From an uncultured bacterium (GTDB taxonomy: Bacteria; Cyanobacteriota; Vampirovibrionia; Gastranaerophilales; Gastranaerophilaceae): a DNA stretch of 61,699 nt. The stretch covers positions 1-61,699 of the forward strand of contig CADBUZ010000013.1 in NCBI GenBank assembly GCA_902797985.1, given 5' to 3'. The position numbers and the translations under genes are program-made. Below, in pieces: positions 26,237-35,146 of the stretch (position 1 is its first letter; each line of letters begins with the position of its first letter). The notes below the pieces were generated by a model. The model saw nothing but the letters and a program-made list of their open reading frames with translations, was not told the origin of the DNA and did no database searches.

Positions 26237-27755
26237 TTTAATTAGTAACTTATTAAAATGCAAAAAACCTGATGAATTGATTGAAGCAGGTTCTAATTCA
26301 GGTCTAAAAAAAACTCTTAATGTATTTGATTTAATAGTAATTGGGATTGGTGCAGTAGTCGGCACAGGTATATTTACTATAATTGGGATAGCTATCCAAG
26401 GTGGGAAAGATATAGTTGGAGCAGGTCCTGCTGTTGTAATATCAATGCTTCTGGCAGCACTTGCCAGCGTTTTTTCAGCACTTTCCTATTCTGAGATATC
26501 AGCAATGATTCCTGTCGCAGGAAGTGCCTATACATACACATACGCAACTATGGGTGAATTTATGGCATGGATGGTCGGTTGGATATTAATGCTTGAATAT
26601 GCAATCGGAAACATCACTGTAGCTAGTGCGTGGTCCGGATATTTTACTCAATTTTTAAAAGGATTTACTCATGTCCTACCTGCATGGATTACTTCTTGCC
26701 CTCTATGGCTGAGAAATGATTATCGAACAATGTATACAATGTGTGATAGATTTGGATGGGACATTCACGACAAAATGCCGTTTATCCATCTCCCTTTTGG
26801 AATTGAAATACCTTTTGCACTAAACATACCTGCTATTTTAATTGTATTTTTACTTACTGTTTTATTAGTTAAAGGGGTAAAAGAATCGACAAGATTTGCA
26901 AGTGTACTTGTTGCCTTAAATTTATTTATTATTACCTCTTTTATTATAGTAGGTTCTTTTTATGTAGCTCCACATAATTGGTGGGAACCATCCTTTATGC
27001 CTAACGGAGTTAAGGGTGTGTTTATGGGGGCATTTACAATATTTTTTGCATATATAGGATTTGACGCAATATCTACAGCGGCAGAAGAAACAAAAAAACC
27101 GCAAAGAGATTTACCAATAGCAATTTTATCGACACTTGTTATATGCACTTTGTTATATGTAGCAGTGGCGCTGGTTTTAACAGGAATTTTACCTTGTGGA
27201 GCTATTGACACACAAGCTCCTTTAGCCCACGCAATGCGCTGTATCGGAAAAGATTGGTATGCAGGTTTAATATCGGTCGGAGCATTATGTGCTTTAACTA
27301 CTGTTCTTTTAATTTATCAATTAGGAACAACCAGAATATTATTCGCAATGAGCCGTGATAATTTTTTACCTAAATCGCTTAATGCGGTACACAAAAAATA
27401 TAAAACACCACACGTTATGACTTGGCTATCCGGATTAATAGTTATTATATGTGCATTATTTATGGATTTGGATGTGTCTGCTGCTTTGTGTAATTTTGGA
27501 ACATTTACATCATTTATATTAATTTGTGTGATGGTACTAATCCTTAGAAAAACAGAGCCAAACAGACCTCGACCATTCAAAGTTCCTTTCTGTCCACTAT
27601 TCCCGATATTAGGGATTATCACATGTGCATTTTTAATGTGGTGCAGATTTGCAAACGACAAAGATTCACCTATGTATTTCCTTGTATGGCTTGCAATAGG
27701 TCTTGCTATATATGCATTTTACGGATACCAAAACAAACGGCGGAACGAAGGGTAA
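26211..27755 (+). CDS. APC-superfamily amino-acid permease (2 of 2)
   Basis: Paralogue of the preceding gene with the same topology: GAVVGTGIFTIIGIAIQ in helix 1, FFAYIGFDAISTAAEETKKPQRDLP in helix 6, and RPRPFKVPFCPLFPILGI towards the end. 514 aa. The ATG lies inside the upstream coding sequence, with a GAAG ribosome-like site, so translation is probably coupled. Differences in helix 1 (Thr for Ser) and in the outer loops suggest different substrate ranges, but I cannot name them. A tRNA-Arg gene begins 14 bases after its stop. Confidence 0.9.
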   Translation: MIKNLLQNSLISNLLKCKKPDELIEAGSNSGLKKTLNVFDLIVIGIGAVVGTGIFTIIGIAIQGGKDIVGAGPAVVISMLLAALASVFSALSYSEISAMIPVAGSAYTYTYATMGEFMAWMVGWILMLEYAIGNITVASAWSGYFTQFLKGFTHVLPAWITSCPLWLRNDYRTMYTMCDRFGWDIHDKMPFIHLPFGIEIPFALNIPAILIVFLLTVLLVKGVKESTRFASVLVALNLFIITSFIIVGSFYVAPHNWWEPSFMPNGVKGVFMGAFTIFFAYIGFDAISTAAEETKKPQRDLPIAILSTLVICTLLYVAVALVLTGILPCGAIDTQAPLAHAMRCIGKDWYAGLISVGALCALTTVLLIYQLGTTRILFAMSRDNFLPKSLNAVHKKYKTPHVMTWLSGLIVIICALFMDLDVSAALCNFGTFTSFILICVMVLILRKTEPNRPRPFKVPFCPLFPILGIITCAFLMWCRFANDKDSPMYFLVWLAIGLAIYAFYGYQNKRRNEG

Positions 27756-27769
27756 TGGGATAAATACAT

Positions 27770-27843
27770 GTGCCCGTAGCTCAGTTGGATAGAGCGTAAG
27801 TTTCCGAAGCTTGAGGTCATGGGTTCGACTCCCATCGGGCACG
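27770..27843 (+). tRNA. tRNA-Arg (anticodon CCG)
   Basis: A complete cloverleaf: 7-bp acceptor stem GTGCCCG/CGGGCAC with discriminator G, D arm GCTC...GAGC, anticodon loop TTCCGAA (positions 34-36 CCG, reading CGG), variable AGGTC, and T arm ATGGG-TTCGACT-CCCAT. The anticodon stem holds two G-U pairs. CCA is not encoded. It sits between a permease and miaB in the same direction and may be co-transcribed with them. Confidence 0.93.
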
Positions 27844-27872
27844 GTTATATAAGATTAATTGGAAAGTAAAAA

Positions 27873-29246
27873 ATGGAAAATTTAAAAAACAAAAAAGTAT
27901 ATATTGAAACTTTAGGCTGTCAAATGAATAAGTCAGATGCAGAACGTATGTTTGGGATGCTTGAATATTTAAATTATGAAAAAACTGACGAACCTAAAAA
28001 AGCTGATTTGCTAATCATTAACACGTGCTCAATCCGCAAACTATCTGAAGATAAAGCATATAGTCAAATTGGGGTTTGGGGAAAATGGAAAAAAACAAGA
28101 CCTAACATAAAAATTGGTTTTTCTGGCTGTGTTGCACAACAAGTCAAAGAAGATTTATTTAAAAGGGCCCCATACGTTGATTTAATAATTGGGACACAAA
28201 GACTATATGAATTACCTGAACTTGTTAAAAGAGTAGAAAACGGAGAACGAGTTTGTTCTTGCGAAGAAACTCCATATGCTGAAAAAGATTATAAAATAAA
28301 TAGAGTTAAAAGCATAAATGCTTGGGTTCCTATAATGGAAGGGTGTAACAACTTTTGCTCTTACTGTATTGTCCCTTATACAAGAGGAAGAGAACGTTCC
28401 CGTGACTTTGAAAACATAATGTCTGAAGTTAAAAAAGCTCTGTCAGAAGGATTTAAAGAAATCACTTTACTCGGACAAAATGTTGATAGTTATAAAGGCA
28501 AAGGGGTAAATAAAGGGGTAAATAATGGGGTAAATAATGGGGTAAATTGCGAAGAAACCAATTTATCAGGTTTATTAAGAGCGATAAATTCAATAGAAGA
28601 ATACGGCAAATTCAGAGTTAGATTTGTAACTTCATACCCTACTGATATAACAGAAGAATTAATTGATACAGTAAATGAATGTGACAAAGTCTGTGAATAT
28701 TTCCACATCCCAATGCAATCAGGGGATGATTTTGTTCTAAAGAAAATGAACAGAAGATATGATGTTGCAACATACGAAAAAATATGTAATCATCTTCGCT
28801 CCAGAGTAAAAGATGTAACAATAACAAGTGATTTTATTGCAGGCTTCCCGGGAGAAACAGAAGAACAATTCCAAAACACACTTGACACAATGAAACGACT
28901 TGAACTTGATTATTCAAACACAGCAGCATATTCGCCAAGAGAAAAAACGGTAGCTGCCAAATGGGTTGACAAATTCATTCCAGAAGAAGAAAAAATTGAA
29001 CGACTTGCTAGATTAAACGAAACAAATAGAGAATGCTGTGTCCTTTCTAACGAAAAATATATCGGACGCACAATGGAAGTTTTAGTAGAAAAATTTGAAA
29101 ACCACAATGGGAAAAACGTTATTTCCGGTAGAACACGTAACAACAAAATGGTACACATCCCATGCGAACGAGATTTAACAGGAGAATTTATAGACGTAAA
29201 AATCGTAGGTTCTATGACATGGTACCTGAAAGGGGAACTTTTATAA
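27873..29246 (+). CDS. miaB: tRNA-2-methylthio-N6-dimethylallyladenosine synthase
   Basis: Radical-SAM methylthiotransferase that adds the 2-methylthio group to i6A37 of tRNAs reading U-starting codons. Order of domains: N-terminal UPF0004 with YIETLGCQMNKSDAER, NTCSIR and the third Cys in SGCVAQ; radical-SAM core with the cluster motif EGCNNFCSYCIVPYTRGRERSR; C-terminal TRAM. 457 aa is normal. Odd feature: after LLGQNVDSYKGKG (near residue 210) the protein contains the repeat GVNKGVNNGVNNGVN, encoded by four 12-base units at 28503-28550. In other MiaBs this position is a short variable loop, so the repeat should be tolerated. Confidence 0.96.
   Translation: MENLKNKKVYIETLGCQMNKSDAERMFGMLEYLNYEKTDEPKKADLLIINTCSIRKLSEDKAYSQIGVWGKWKKTRPNIKIGFSGCVAQQVKEDLFKRAPYVDLIIGTQRLYELPELVKRVENGERVCSCEETPYAEKDYKINRVKSINAWVPIMEGCNNFCSYCIVPYTRGRERSRDFENIMSEVKKALSEGFKEITLLGQNVDSYKGKGVNKGVNNGVNNGVNCEETNLSGLLRAINSIEEYGKFRVRFVTSYPTDITEELIDTVNECDKVCEYFHIPMQSGDDFVLKKMNRRYDVATYEKICNHLRSRVKDVTITSDFIAGFPGETEEQFQNTLDTMKRLELDYSNTAAYSPREKTVAAKWVDKFIPEEEKIERLARLNETNRECCVLSNEKYIGRTMEVLVEKFENHNGKNVISGRTRNNKMVHIPCERDLTGEFIDVKIVGSMTWYLKGELL
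28503..28550 (+). repeat. 12-base tandem repeat inside miaB
   Basis: Four consecutive GGGGTAAATAA(A/T)-type units, in frame (Gly-Val-Asn-Lys/Asn), sit in a loop of the radical-SAM core. Changes in copy number would keep the reading frame. Confidence 0.85.
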
Positions 29247-29288
29247 CGCCCTCGTTTTTAAGCTATACCTAAGTTTTAACGCGTATTA

Positions 29289-29351
29289 TTAAGAAATATT
29301 AAGAACATTTAATTCAAATGTCAATTATTTAAAACAAAAAAACTTTATATA
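29289..29351 (+). promoter_or_regulatory. Shared-class promoter of the 29702 gene
   Basis: Elements in order: TTAAGAAATATTAA (29289-29302), 19 bases, CAATTATTT (29322-29330), 11 bases, ACTTTATATAAA (from 29342; -10 TATATA at 29346-29351). The same elements with the same 11-base spacing occur before the genes at 41731 and 44702, and this 14-mer is identical to the one at 44781-44794. Transcription would start near 29358, leaving a leader of about 340 bases. Confidence 0.65.
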
Positions 29352-29357
29352 AATACG

Positions 29358-29701
29358 GGAAATTAAGATGATAAAAATATGCTTGGGATAAGAATCTACA
29401 GAACAAGTGTAGCTTATTTGAAGCGCAAAATCTCGACTATGTAAGTACAAATTACTCTTTGGTGATTAGATACTAACAACAACTCAATATACAAGGATTA
29501 GGTAAGGCGTAAATACAATGTATAAGTCTGTCATTTGACGGCTTAGTTGTTGTTGCCTGAAAATCATATACAACACATTATTACTACTCACTCCAGATGC
29601 TAACTAAAAGTATCCTGTATTACAACTATGTATATAGGTTAACTTGAGTTGGATTAAACATAACTATTATTACACAATTACATACACGGAAAGGGGTCAT
29701 C
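29358..29701 (+). promoter_or_regulatory. Long, possibly structured 5' leader of the 29702 gene
   Basis: The 455-base gap before the 29702 gene holds the promoter and then about 340 bases of untranslated leader. Pairings I can see: CTACA-GAACAAG-TGTAG near 29398; GTAA-GTACAAA-TTAC near 29441; a 10-bp stem AACAACAACT (around 29477) with AGTTGTTGTT (around 29545) enclosing GTCA-TTT-GAC. A tiny ORF (ATG near 29368, 7 codons) has no good ribosome site. I recognise no riboswitch family. Confidence 0.4.
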
Positions 29702-30871
29702 ATGACTACAGGGATCAACACAGGTTATTACAACAACTATTACAGACAAAATTATCAAAATTGGGTAAATTCTCCATACTTGGTAAATCAAACCAGTGCC
29801 GGGAATATCAATTTTACATCACAAAATCAACAAGTTACAGCAAAAAAAGATAATACAGCAGACGGCAAAGACGACGGAAGCATTGGATTCTTTGGTGCAG
29901 CTAAAAACTTATTAAAAGGAGCTTGGAACTTTATTAAGAGTCCATTTACAGATAAAGAAGGAAACTTCAGCTTATGGGAAACCCTAAAAACAGTGGCAAT
30001 TGGTGCAGCAATATGTTTCATTCCTGGAGCACCTGCAATTGCACTAGCAGTTGGTGGAGCAATGGGTGTATTTGGTGCTGCTAAAGCCGGATACAATATT
30101 GCAACCGCAAAAACGGATGCTGAAGCAGAAGCCGCATGGCAATCAATGGGTGCAAGTGCAACTCAGATCGCTGCATCCGCATACGGTGCTAAGAAATTTG
30201 GACAATTCAAAACAGGCAACACAAATGCCGGATATATAGATGGTTTTAAAGCTGTAAAAGCAGATATAATGGAAACAAAGGCTGCTCTTGGCAATGAATC
30301 TATCGGTAGTCTATACTCAAAAGGTGCTGACAAATTAGCTTCAATCAAAGATGGTGCTAAAAGTGCATACGACGCAGTTAAAGGTGAATATAAATGGAGA
30401 AATGCATCAACAGATGTAAAAGCAAGATACCTAAGATTGCATAACGAAAAATTCGCAAACTTATCACCAGAAGCGCAAGCAAGATATATAAGAATGTATG
30501 GAAATAAAATCCCTTCTCCACAAGCTCAAGAATTATACGGAGTAGCAAGAACAGCAACTCAAGGAACAAGAACAAACTTAAATCAAACATTAAGCAGCTT
30601 AAAAGATGTACAACTAAAAGACTTAGGAGCAAAAATAGTTGAAATAGCTAAAAATCAATACAAAAATGTAAGAAACGCAGAACCTGGAGCATACACTCCA
30701 TCAAGCAACAATCAAGCTATCATCTTCGGAACAGCCGCTCTAACAGGTAGAAATACATTTCAAGCGCCATTCTACAGTCAACTAACAGCAGCAGAAAGAC
30801 AATACTTCGATACTCTGCCTCAAGATCAAAAAGATGCATTAGTTAAACAATATAACGCAGCAGTTGCATAA
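29702..30871 (+). CDS. Lineage-specific protein with N-terminal INFTS motif and central hydrophobic domain (389 aa)
   Basis: Not a recognised family. The ATG follows AAAGGGG. The N-terminus is very rich in Asn, Tyr and Gln (residues 1-45), with NINFTS at 35-40, and has no Sec signal. Residues about 93-130 are hydrophobic and Gly/Ala-rich (VAIGAAICFIPGAPAIALAVGGAMGVFGAAKAGYNIA), able to form a membrane hairpin. Around residues 240-285 two near-repeats occur: VKARYLRLHNEKFANLSPE and QARYIRMYGNKIPSPQ. Polar N-terminus plus internal hydrophobic hairpin and no Sec signal is a layout seen in secreted effectors, but this is inference. Terminator at 30890. Confidence 0.78.
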   Translation: MTTGINTGYYNNYYRQNYQNWVNSPYLVNQTSAGNINFTSQNQQVTAKKDNTADGKDDGSIGFFGAAKNLLKGAWNFIKSPFTDKEGNFSLWETLKTVAIGAAICFIPGAPAIALAVGGAMGVFGAAKAGYNIATAKTDAEAEAAWQSMGASATQIAASAYGAKKFGQFKTGNTNAGYIDGFKAVKADIMETKAALGNESIGSLYSKGADKLASIKDGAKSAYDAVKGEYKWRNASTDVKARYLRLHNEKFANLSPEAQARYIRMYGNKIPSPQAQELYGVARTATQGTRTNLNQTLSSLKDVQLKDLGAKIVEIAKNQYKNVRNAEPGAYTPSSNNQAIIFGTAALTGRNTFQAPFYSQLTAAERQYFDTLPQDQKDALVKQYNAAVA

Positions 30872-30889
30872 TAAATAAAATAATAAATC

Positions 30890-30925
30890 AAAGAAGCCCC
30901 GAAATATTCGGGGCTTCTTTATTAT
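30890..30925 (+). terminator. Strong terminator after the 29702 gene
   Basis: AAAGAAGCCCCGAA and TTCGGGGCTTCTTT pair perfectly over 14 bp with loop ATA, followed by ATTAT. One of the strongest hairpins in the window. Confidence 0.9.
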
Positions 30926-30954
30926 ACTAAAGTATAAAATTTCATGGGTTTTAC

Positions 30955-30982
30955 TTGAAAAAGATAAAAACCGCATTAAAAT
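30955..30982 (+). promoter_or_regulatory. Leaderless promoter of the 30990 gene
   Basis: TTGAAA (30955-30960), 16 bases, TAAAAT (30977-30982), 7 bases, ATG (30990). There is no ribosome site. The layout is the same as for rel. Confidence 0.6.
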
Positions 30983-30989
30983 ATAAAGT

Positions 30990-31361
30990 ATGATTAGAGA
31001 ATTTTTCGCAAAAATTTTTTCAATAAAAACTACTCCAAGAGGGGTTGTTTTAACCTTATTAGGCGAAGAATATATTCCGCTAAAGTCCGTAGAAAGACTT
31101 CATGATAGAAACAAAATCCTTGAAGCTGCAATGGAAAAAAGAATTATGACTATAAAAATTATGGAAGGCAGACTTCAAAAAAACAAAGAATTAATTGAAA
31201 GAATGCATAAAGCTCTGGATGCCCAAAACAGACAAATGCATGAACAAATGGATTTAATAAATACTCAACGACAACAACTTAAACATATTGAGCAAATTGA
31301 TTGGCGAATGAACAAGTTAAGACTTGAACAAAAAAGAATTAAAAAAATCACAGGAGCTTAA
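30990..31361 (+). CDS. Small coiled-coil protein (123 aa)
   Basis: Unknown function. Basic protein with MIREFFAKIFSIKTTPRGVVLTLLGEEYIPLKSVERLHDRN at the start, then a continuous coiled coil from about residue 45 to 115 (Glu/Lys/Gln/Met-rich heptads). No signal peptide or membrane span. There is no Shine-Dalgarno sequence and a -10 box 7 bases before the ATG, so probably leaderless. It is convergent with the 31369 gene, 7 bases away. Confidence 0.72.
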   Translation: MIREFFAKIFSIKTTPRGVVLTLLGEEYIPLKSVERLHDRNKILEAAMEKRIMTIKIMEGRLQKNKELIERMHKALDAQNRQMHEQMDLINTQRQQLKHIEQIDWRMNKLRLEQKRIKKITGA

Positions 31362-31368
31362 AATTTTA

Positions 31369-31752
31369 TTAAAACTTTGCAGCCTGATATGTTTCTATAT
31401 ATTTAAAAACACTTTGAGGAACTTCCAATGGAAAATCATAATTCCCGCTATACGGGGTTATTTTCAACATTGCTTTAGCAGATGATACATACATTATCGA
31501 GGCTAAATATTTTCTGTTCCCTGTTTCAAAAACAATATATCCGCTCTTTGTTTGTAATTCTTTTATAGAATAATTATTTTCATTGATTCCTGAAAGGGTT
31601 AGATAATACAATTTATCATACGAAACAGGAAATGTTTTAATACACTGCGACATTTCTACAGCAGATTTATTAGCTACACCTGTATTTGCCAAAACCGGTG
31701 CACAAACAAAACACAAAAATATAGAAACAATTATTTTAACTATTCTTTCCAC
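31369..31752 (-). CDS. Exported protein of unknown function (127 aa)
   Basis: A Sec signal peptide (residues 1-22, ending PVLA-NTG) precedes a compact domain of about 105 residues, possibly beta-rich (YLTLSGINENNYSIKELQTKSGYIVFETGNRKYLASIMYV). I do not recognise the fold; the pattern recalls small periplasmic or lipoprotein-like domains. The start is GTG and overlaps the 3' end of polA by 13 bases, so it is translationally coupled to polA, a surprising partner. Confidence 0.75.
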   Translation of the reverse strand: MERIVKIIVSIFLCFVCAPVLANTGVANKSAVEMSQCIKTFPVSYDKLYYLTLSGINENNYSIKELQTKSGYIVFETGNRKYLASIMYVSSAKAMLKITPYSGNYDFPLEVPQSVFKYIETYQAAKF

Positions 31753-34457
31753 GACTCACCATAATTGATATCTACTTCCAATGGGACTTTAAACGGTTGA
31801 CCTAATTCCATACATTCCAAAACTAACGATTTCAACTCATCAAGTTCGGATTTTTCAACTTCAAACACAAGTTCATCATGAACTTGCATAACCATTTTTG
31901 ATTTCATATTCTTTTCGGTTAATTTTTTATCAACCTCAATCATTGCCATTTTAATTAAATCAGCTGCAGTGCCCTGCAACGGTTGGTTTATTGCAGCCCT
32001 TTGGGCAAATTCTCTAATTTGATAATTTGCGCTTGATAATTCTGCACCTAAATAACGTTTCCTTCCGTATAGGGTTTCTACATACCCGTGTTCGTGTACA
32101 AAATCAACCTTATTTGTCATATATAATGCAATCTTTGGATATGATTCAAAATACTTGTCTATAAATTCTCCAGCTTCATCATTGGAAATATTTAAAGACT
32201 TTGCAAGCCCATACTTGGATTGTCCGTATACAATACCAAAGTTTACAGCCTTTGCTTTCCTTCTCATATCTTTTGTAACTTCTTCTATTGGGACACCAAA
32301 GACTTTTGATGCTGTTAAAGTATGAACATCAATATTGTTAGTAAATGCTTCGATAAGATGCTCATCATCAGCCACGTGTGCAAGTAGTCTTAATTCAATT
32401 TGAGAATAATCTGCAGAAAGCATATAATAATTTTCTCTATCCTGAGGACAAAAAGCATTTCTAATTTTATTCCCTTCTTCTGAACGAATAGGAATATTTT
32501 GCAAATTAGGATTTGAAGAAGACAATCTTCCTGTCACCGTTGTTGCTTGATTATATGTTGTATGAATCCTTCCATCACGTTTGCTAATCAACGTAGGCAA
32601 AGAATCCGTATAAGTTGATCTTAATTTAGAAAATTTTCTGTGTTGTAATATAAAGTCGCATATTTCATATTCATTCGCTAATTCTTCCAGTATTTCCGCA
32701 GAAGTAGAACGTTTACGTTTTTTTGATTTTATCCCTAATCTATCGTATAAAACCTCCGCTACTTGTTTTGGAGAATTTATATTAAACGGGCCTCCTGCAA
32801 GTTGATAAATAAAATCTTCTAACTCTGCCAATTTTTCAGTCATAAAATCAGACAAAGACTTCAAATAGCTCGTATCAATTGCAACACCTGTATATTCCAT
32901 TTTCGCCAATACTGTAGTAAGCGGGATTTCAACTTCTTCCACAAGCTTCTTCTCAACATCTGATAAATTTTTCTTCCAATAATCGAAAAGATTATAAATA
33001 GAGTAAGCTTCATCGCAAGCATAGGTACATGCAGAATGCAATAAATCAGAAGTAACTTCTTTTCTTTCTGTCATAATATGATTCAAAAAATCCAGAGCCT
33101 GTGATTCAATTGCGTGGCTTCTGTTAGGATCTTTAACATAACTTGCTAATAATACATCATACTCAATCCCTGATAAAGTTATATCATTTTCTTTAAGAAC
33201 ATAATAATTGTGTTTTGCATCATAAAACACCTTTTTAACCGATGAATCCTCTAAGATAGGCTTTAATAAGTCTACTCCGCCTTTTACAAAATAATTATTT
33301 TCATCACCATAAGAAATCGAAAAACCTATTATTTCTGATTTATCAGAATATGTATTAATTGAAAAATAATCTTTTGTTTTCAAAGTTTCCACGAGAGTTT
33401 TTATATCGACATCATTTTCAAGAACTTTACATTTAAACTCGATATCCTCAACCGATTCTTTGATTGCTTGTGTAAATAAACCCAACTGTCCCGTTTCTTC
33501 TTGGACTGTTTGTTTTTGTTCTAAAATAGGAATTTGTTCATCATTCATGCCTGACTTTTTTGCTTGGTCCGGATTAAAAGATGACAATATTTTATTTATA
33601 TTTTTAATAAAAGAATAAAACTGCATTCTCCTCAAGAATTCACTAACTTTATTTATATCAGGCAAAACAACTTCAGCCTTGTCAAAATCAAAATCTATGT
33701 CAACATCTTTAATAATAGTTGCCAGCTTTTGACTTAATTTAGCAATTTCTTTTCCACTTTCTATCTTTTCTCTTAAAGAATTTTGTTTAATATTCTCACA
33801 ATTAGCTAAAACATTATCTAATGTTTTATATTCAGCTAAAAGTTTTTGCGCTGTTTTTTCTCCAATACCTTTTATTCCCGGAATATTATCTGAAGTATCG
33901 CCTCTTAGCCCCTTATAATCAATAACTTGATTAGGATACACCCCCAGTTTGTCATACACTCTATTCCAATTATATTCAGCCAATTCTCCTTTTGAAGGTA
34001 TCAAGACCTTGATAAAACCTTCTTCATCAATCAGTTGAAACGAATCTTGATCTCCCGTAAGAATTAAAGTTTTATGTCCGAGTGCTTTTGCTCTTGCTGA
34101 AATTGTTCCAATCAAATCATCGGCCTCGAAACCTTGTCGTGTATAGATAGGAATGTCAAAAGCCTGTAATCCTTGACAAATAAGCTCTAATTGTGTACCT
34201 AAAGAATCAGGCATAGACTCTCTATTAGCTTTATAGTCCTCATACATTTCTGTTCTGAAGGTATGATGGGACACGTCAAATGTTACAGCGATTGAGTCAG
34301 GTTGAATTTTTGATAACAAATCAAATATTGCCTTAAAAAAACCATATACTGCCCACGTTGGCTGATTATCAGAATTTTTCATAGCAGTACGCTCTAATGC
34401 AAAAAACTGTCTGAATGCTAATGCATGACCATCAATTAATACTAAAGTCTTCCCCAC
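31740..34457 (-). CDS. polA: DNA polymerase I, proofreading site degenerate
   Basis: Fills gaps and removes RNA primers in replication and repair. Domains: 5'-nuclease (LVLIDGHALAFRQFFAL, GLRGDTSDNIPGIKGIG), a 3'-5' exonuclease fold (about residues 340-515), and the A-family polymerase with DYSQIELRLLAHVADD, RRKAKAVNFGIVYGQS and VHDELVFE. The polymerase and 5'-nuclease motifs are intact. The exonuclease has lost its metal ligands: the DTET motif reads NTYS and the second motif reads DAKHN instead of N-x3-D. It should lack proofreading, like Taq and Bst polymerases. 905 aa. Start GTG, ribosome site AGGGAGTG. Confidence 0.96.
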   Translation of the reverse strand: MGKTLVLIDGHALAFRQFFALERTAMKNSDNQPTWAVYGFFKAIFDLLSKIQPDSIAVTFDVSHHTFRTEMYEDYKANRESMPDSLGTQLELICQGLQAFDIPIYTRQGFEADDLIGTISARAKALGHKTLILTGDQDSFQLIDEEGFIKVLIPSKGELAEYNWNRVYDKLGVYPNQVIDYKGLRGDTSDNIPGIKGIGEKTAQKLLAEYKTLDNVLANCENIKQNSLREKIESGKEIAKLSQKLATIIKDVDIDFDFDKAEVVLPDINKVSEFLRRMQFYSFIKNINKILSSFNPDQAKKSGMNDEQIPILEQKQTVQEETGQLGLFTQAIKESVEDIEFKCKVLENDVDIKTLVETLKTKDYFSINTYSDKSEIIGFSISYGDENNYFVKGGVDLLKPILEDSSVKKVFYDAKHNYYVLKENDITLSGIEYDVLLASYVKDPNRSHAIESQALDFLNHIMTERKEVTSDLLHSACTYACDEAYSIYNLFDYWKKNLSDVEKKLVEEVEIPLTTVLAKMEYTGVAIDTSYLKSLSDFMTEKLAELEDFIYQLAGGPFNINSPKQVAEVLYDRLGIKSKKRKRSTSAEILEELANEYEICDFILQHRKFSKLRSTYTDSLPTLISKRDGRIHTTYNQATTVTGRLSSSNPNLQNIPIRSEEGNKIRNAFCPQDRENYYMLSADYSQIELRLLAHVADDEHLIEAFTNNIDVHTLTASKVFGVPIEEVTKDMRRKAKAVNFGIVYGQSKYGLAKSLNISNDEAGEFIDKYFESYPKIALYMTNKVDFVHEHGYVETLYGRKRYLGAELSSANYQIREFAQRAAINQPLQGTAADLIKMAMIEVDKKLTEKNMKSKMVMQVHDELVFEVEKSELDELKSLVLECMELGQPFKVPLEVDINYGESWKE

Positions 34458-34535
34458 TTATCACTCCCTATAACATTCTTCCTCCTTTTATTCTAACATA
34501 ATTATGCTTAATAGGGAATAAAATATTACAGGGTT

Positions 34536-35111
34536 TTAAATAATATGTATAATAGCGACGACAGATAAAACTATAGCTAAAATAACTACCAATATAAATG
34601 CCGTACAGTGAAAATAAATCTGTCTATCTGACTCAATATTGTTTATTTTGCGAATTATTTCTTTTGAAAAATCTGTTTTTAATTTATTTTTATTAATTTT
34701 ATAAGAATCAGAAATAACCTTTTTTAATCCATAAAGCTTTTCTACTTTTTGCCTCAATCGTGGTTTTGATATTATATCCCTTCTTATTTTAACACTTCTG
34801 TTTTCGTCTAGTTCATTATCTACATATGCTGACAATTCCGTATTTAAAAATCCATCTAAAATATCATAATCAGAAACTGACACATCTTCATTATCCTCTA
34901 CCATATCAACTTTATCGACAGGCGTTTTTCCGATAACTTCATCATATGCACTTTTAATATCTTCTATAACAGAACTAACTACACTATATCGCATATTACA
35001 ATTAGGACAAGTTTTCATATGTTCTTCAAATGCACATTTTAAATTTTCATTTAAATCATCATTCAGATAAAAAGATAGTAACCCTTCAAATTGACTACAA
35101 TTGATATCCAT
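34536..35111 (-). CDS. Anti-sigma factor with zinc-finger domain
   Basis: Membrane-bound anti-sigma of the ZAS type. The zinc motif H31-x3-C35-x2-C38 (HMKTCPNC) lies within a helical sigma-binding domain that begins with a Cys near residue 5. A linker of about 120 residues follows; a single membrane helix near the C-terminus (FILVVILAIVLSVVAII) ends almost at the stop, so there is essentially no periplasmic domain. Signals must therefore act through the N-terminal zinc domain or the helix, not a large sensor. GTGGAG ribosome site. It starts 35 bases after the sigma gene, the usual order. Confidence 0.88.
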   Translation of the reverse strand: MDINCSQFEGLLSFYLNDDLNENLKCAFEEHMKTCPNCNMRYSVVSSVIEDIKSAYDEVIGKTPVDKVDMVEDNEDVSVSDYDILDGFLNTELSAYVDNELDENRSVKIRRDIISKPRLRQKVEKLYGLKKVISDSYKINKNKLKTDFSKEIIRKINNIESDRQIYFHCTAFILVVILAIVLSVVAIIHII

Positions 35112-35146
35112 AATTTTTCTCCACTCTTAGTTAATATTTACAAAAA

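Noticed and set aside
30163-30632. Minus-strand frames inside the 29702 gene
   Set aside because: They lack ribosome sites and family features and mirror the Ala/Gly-rich plus-strand codons.
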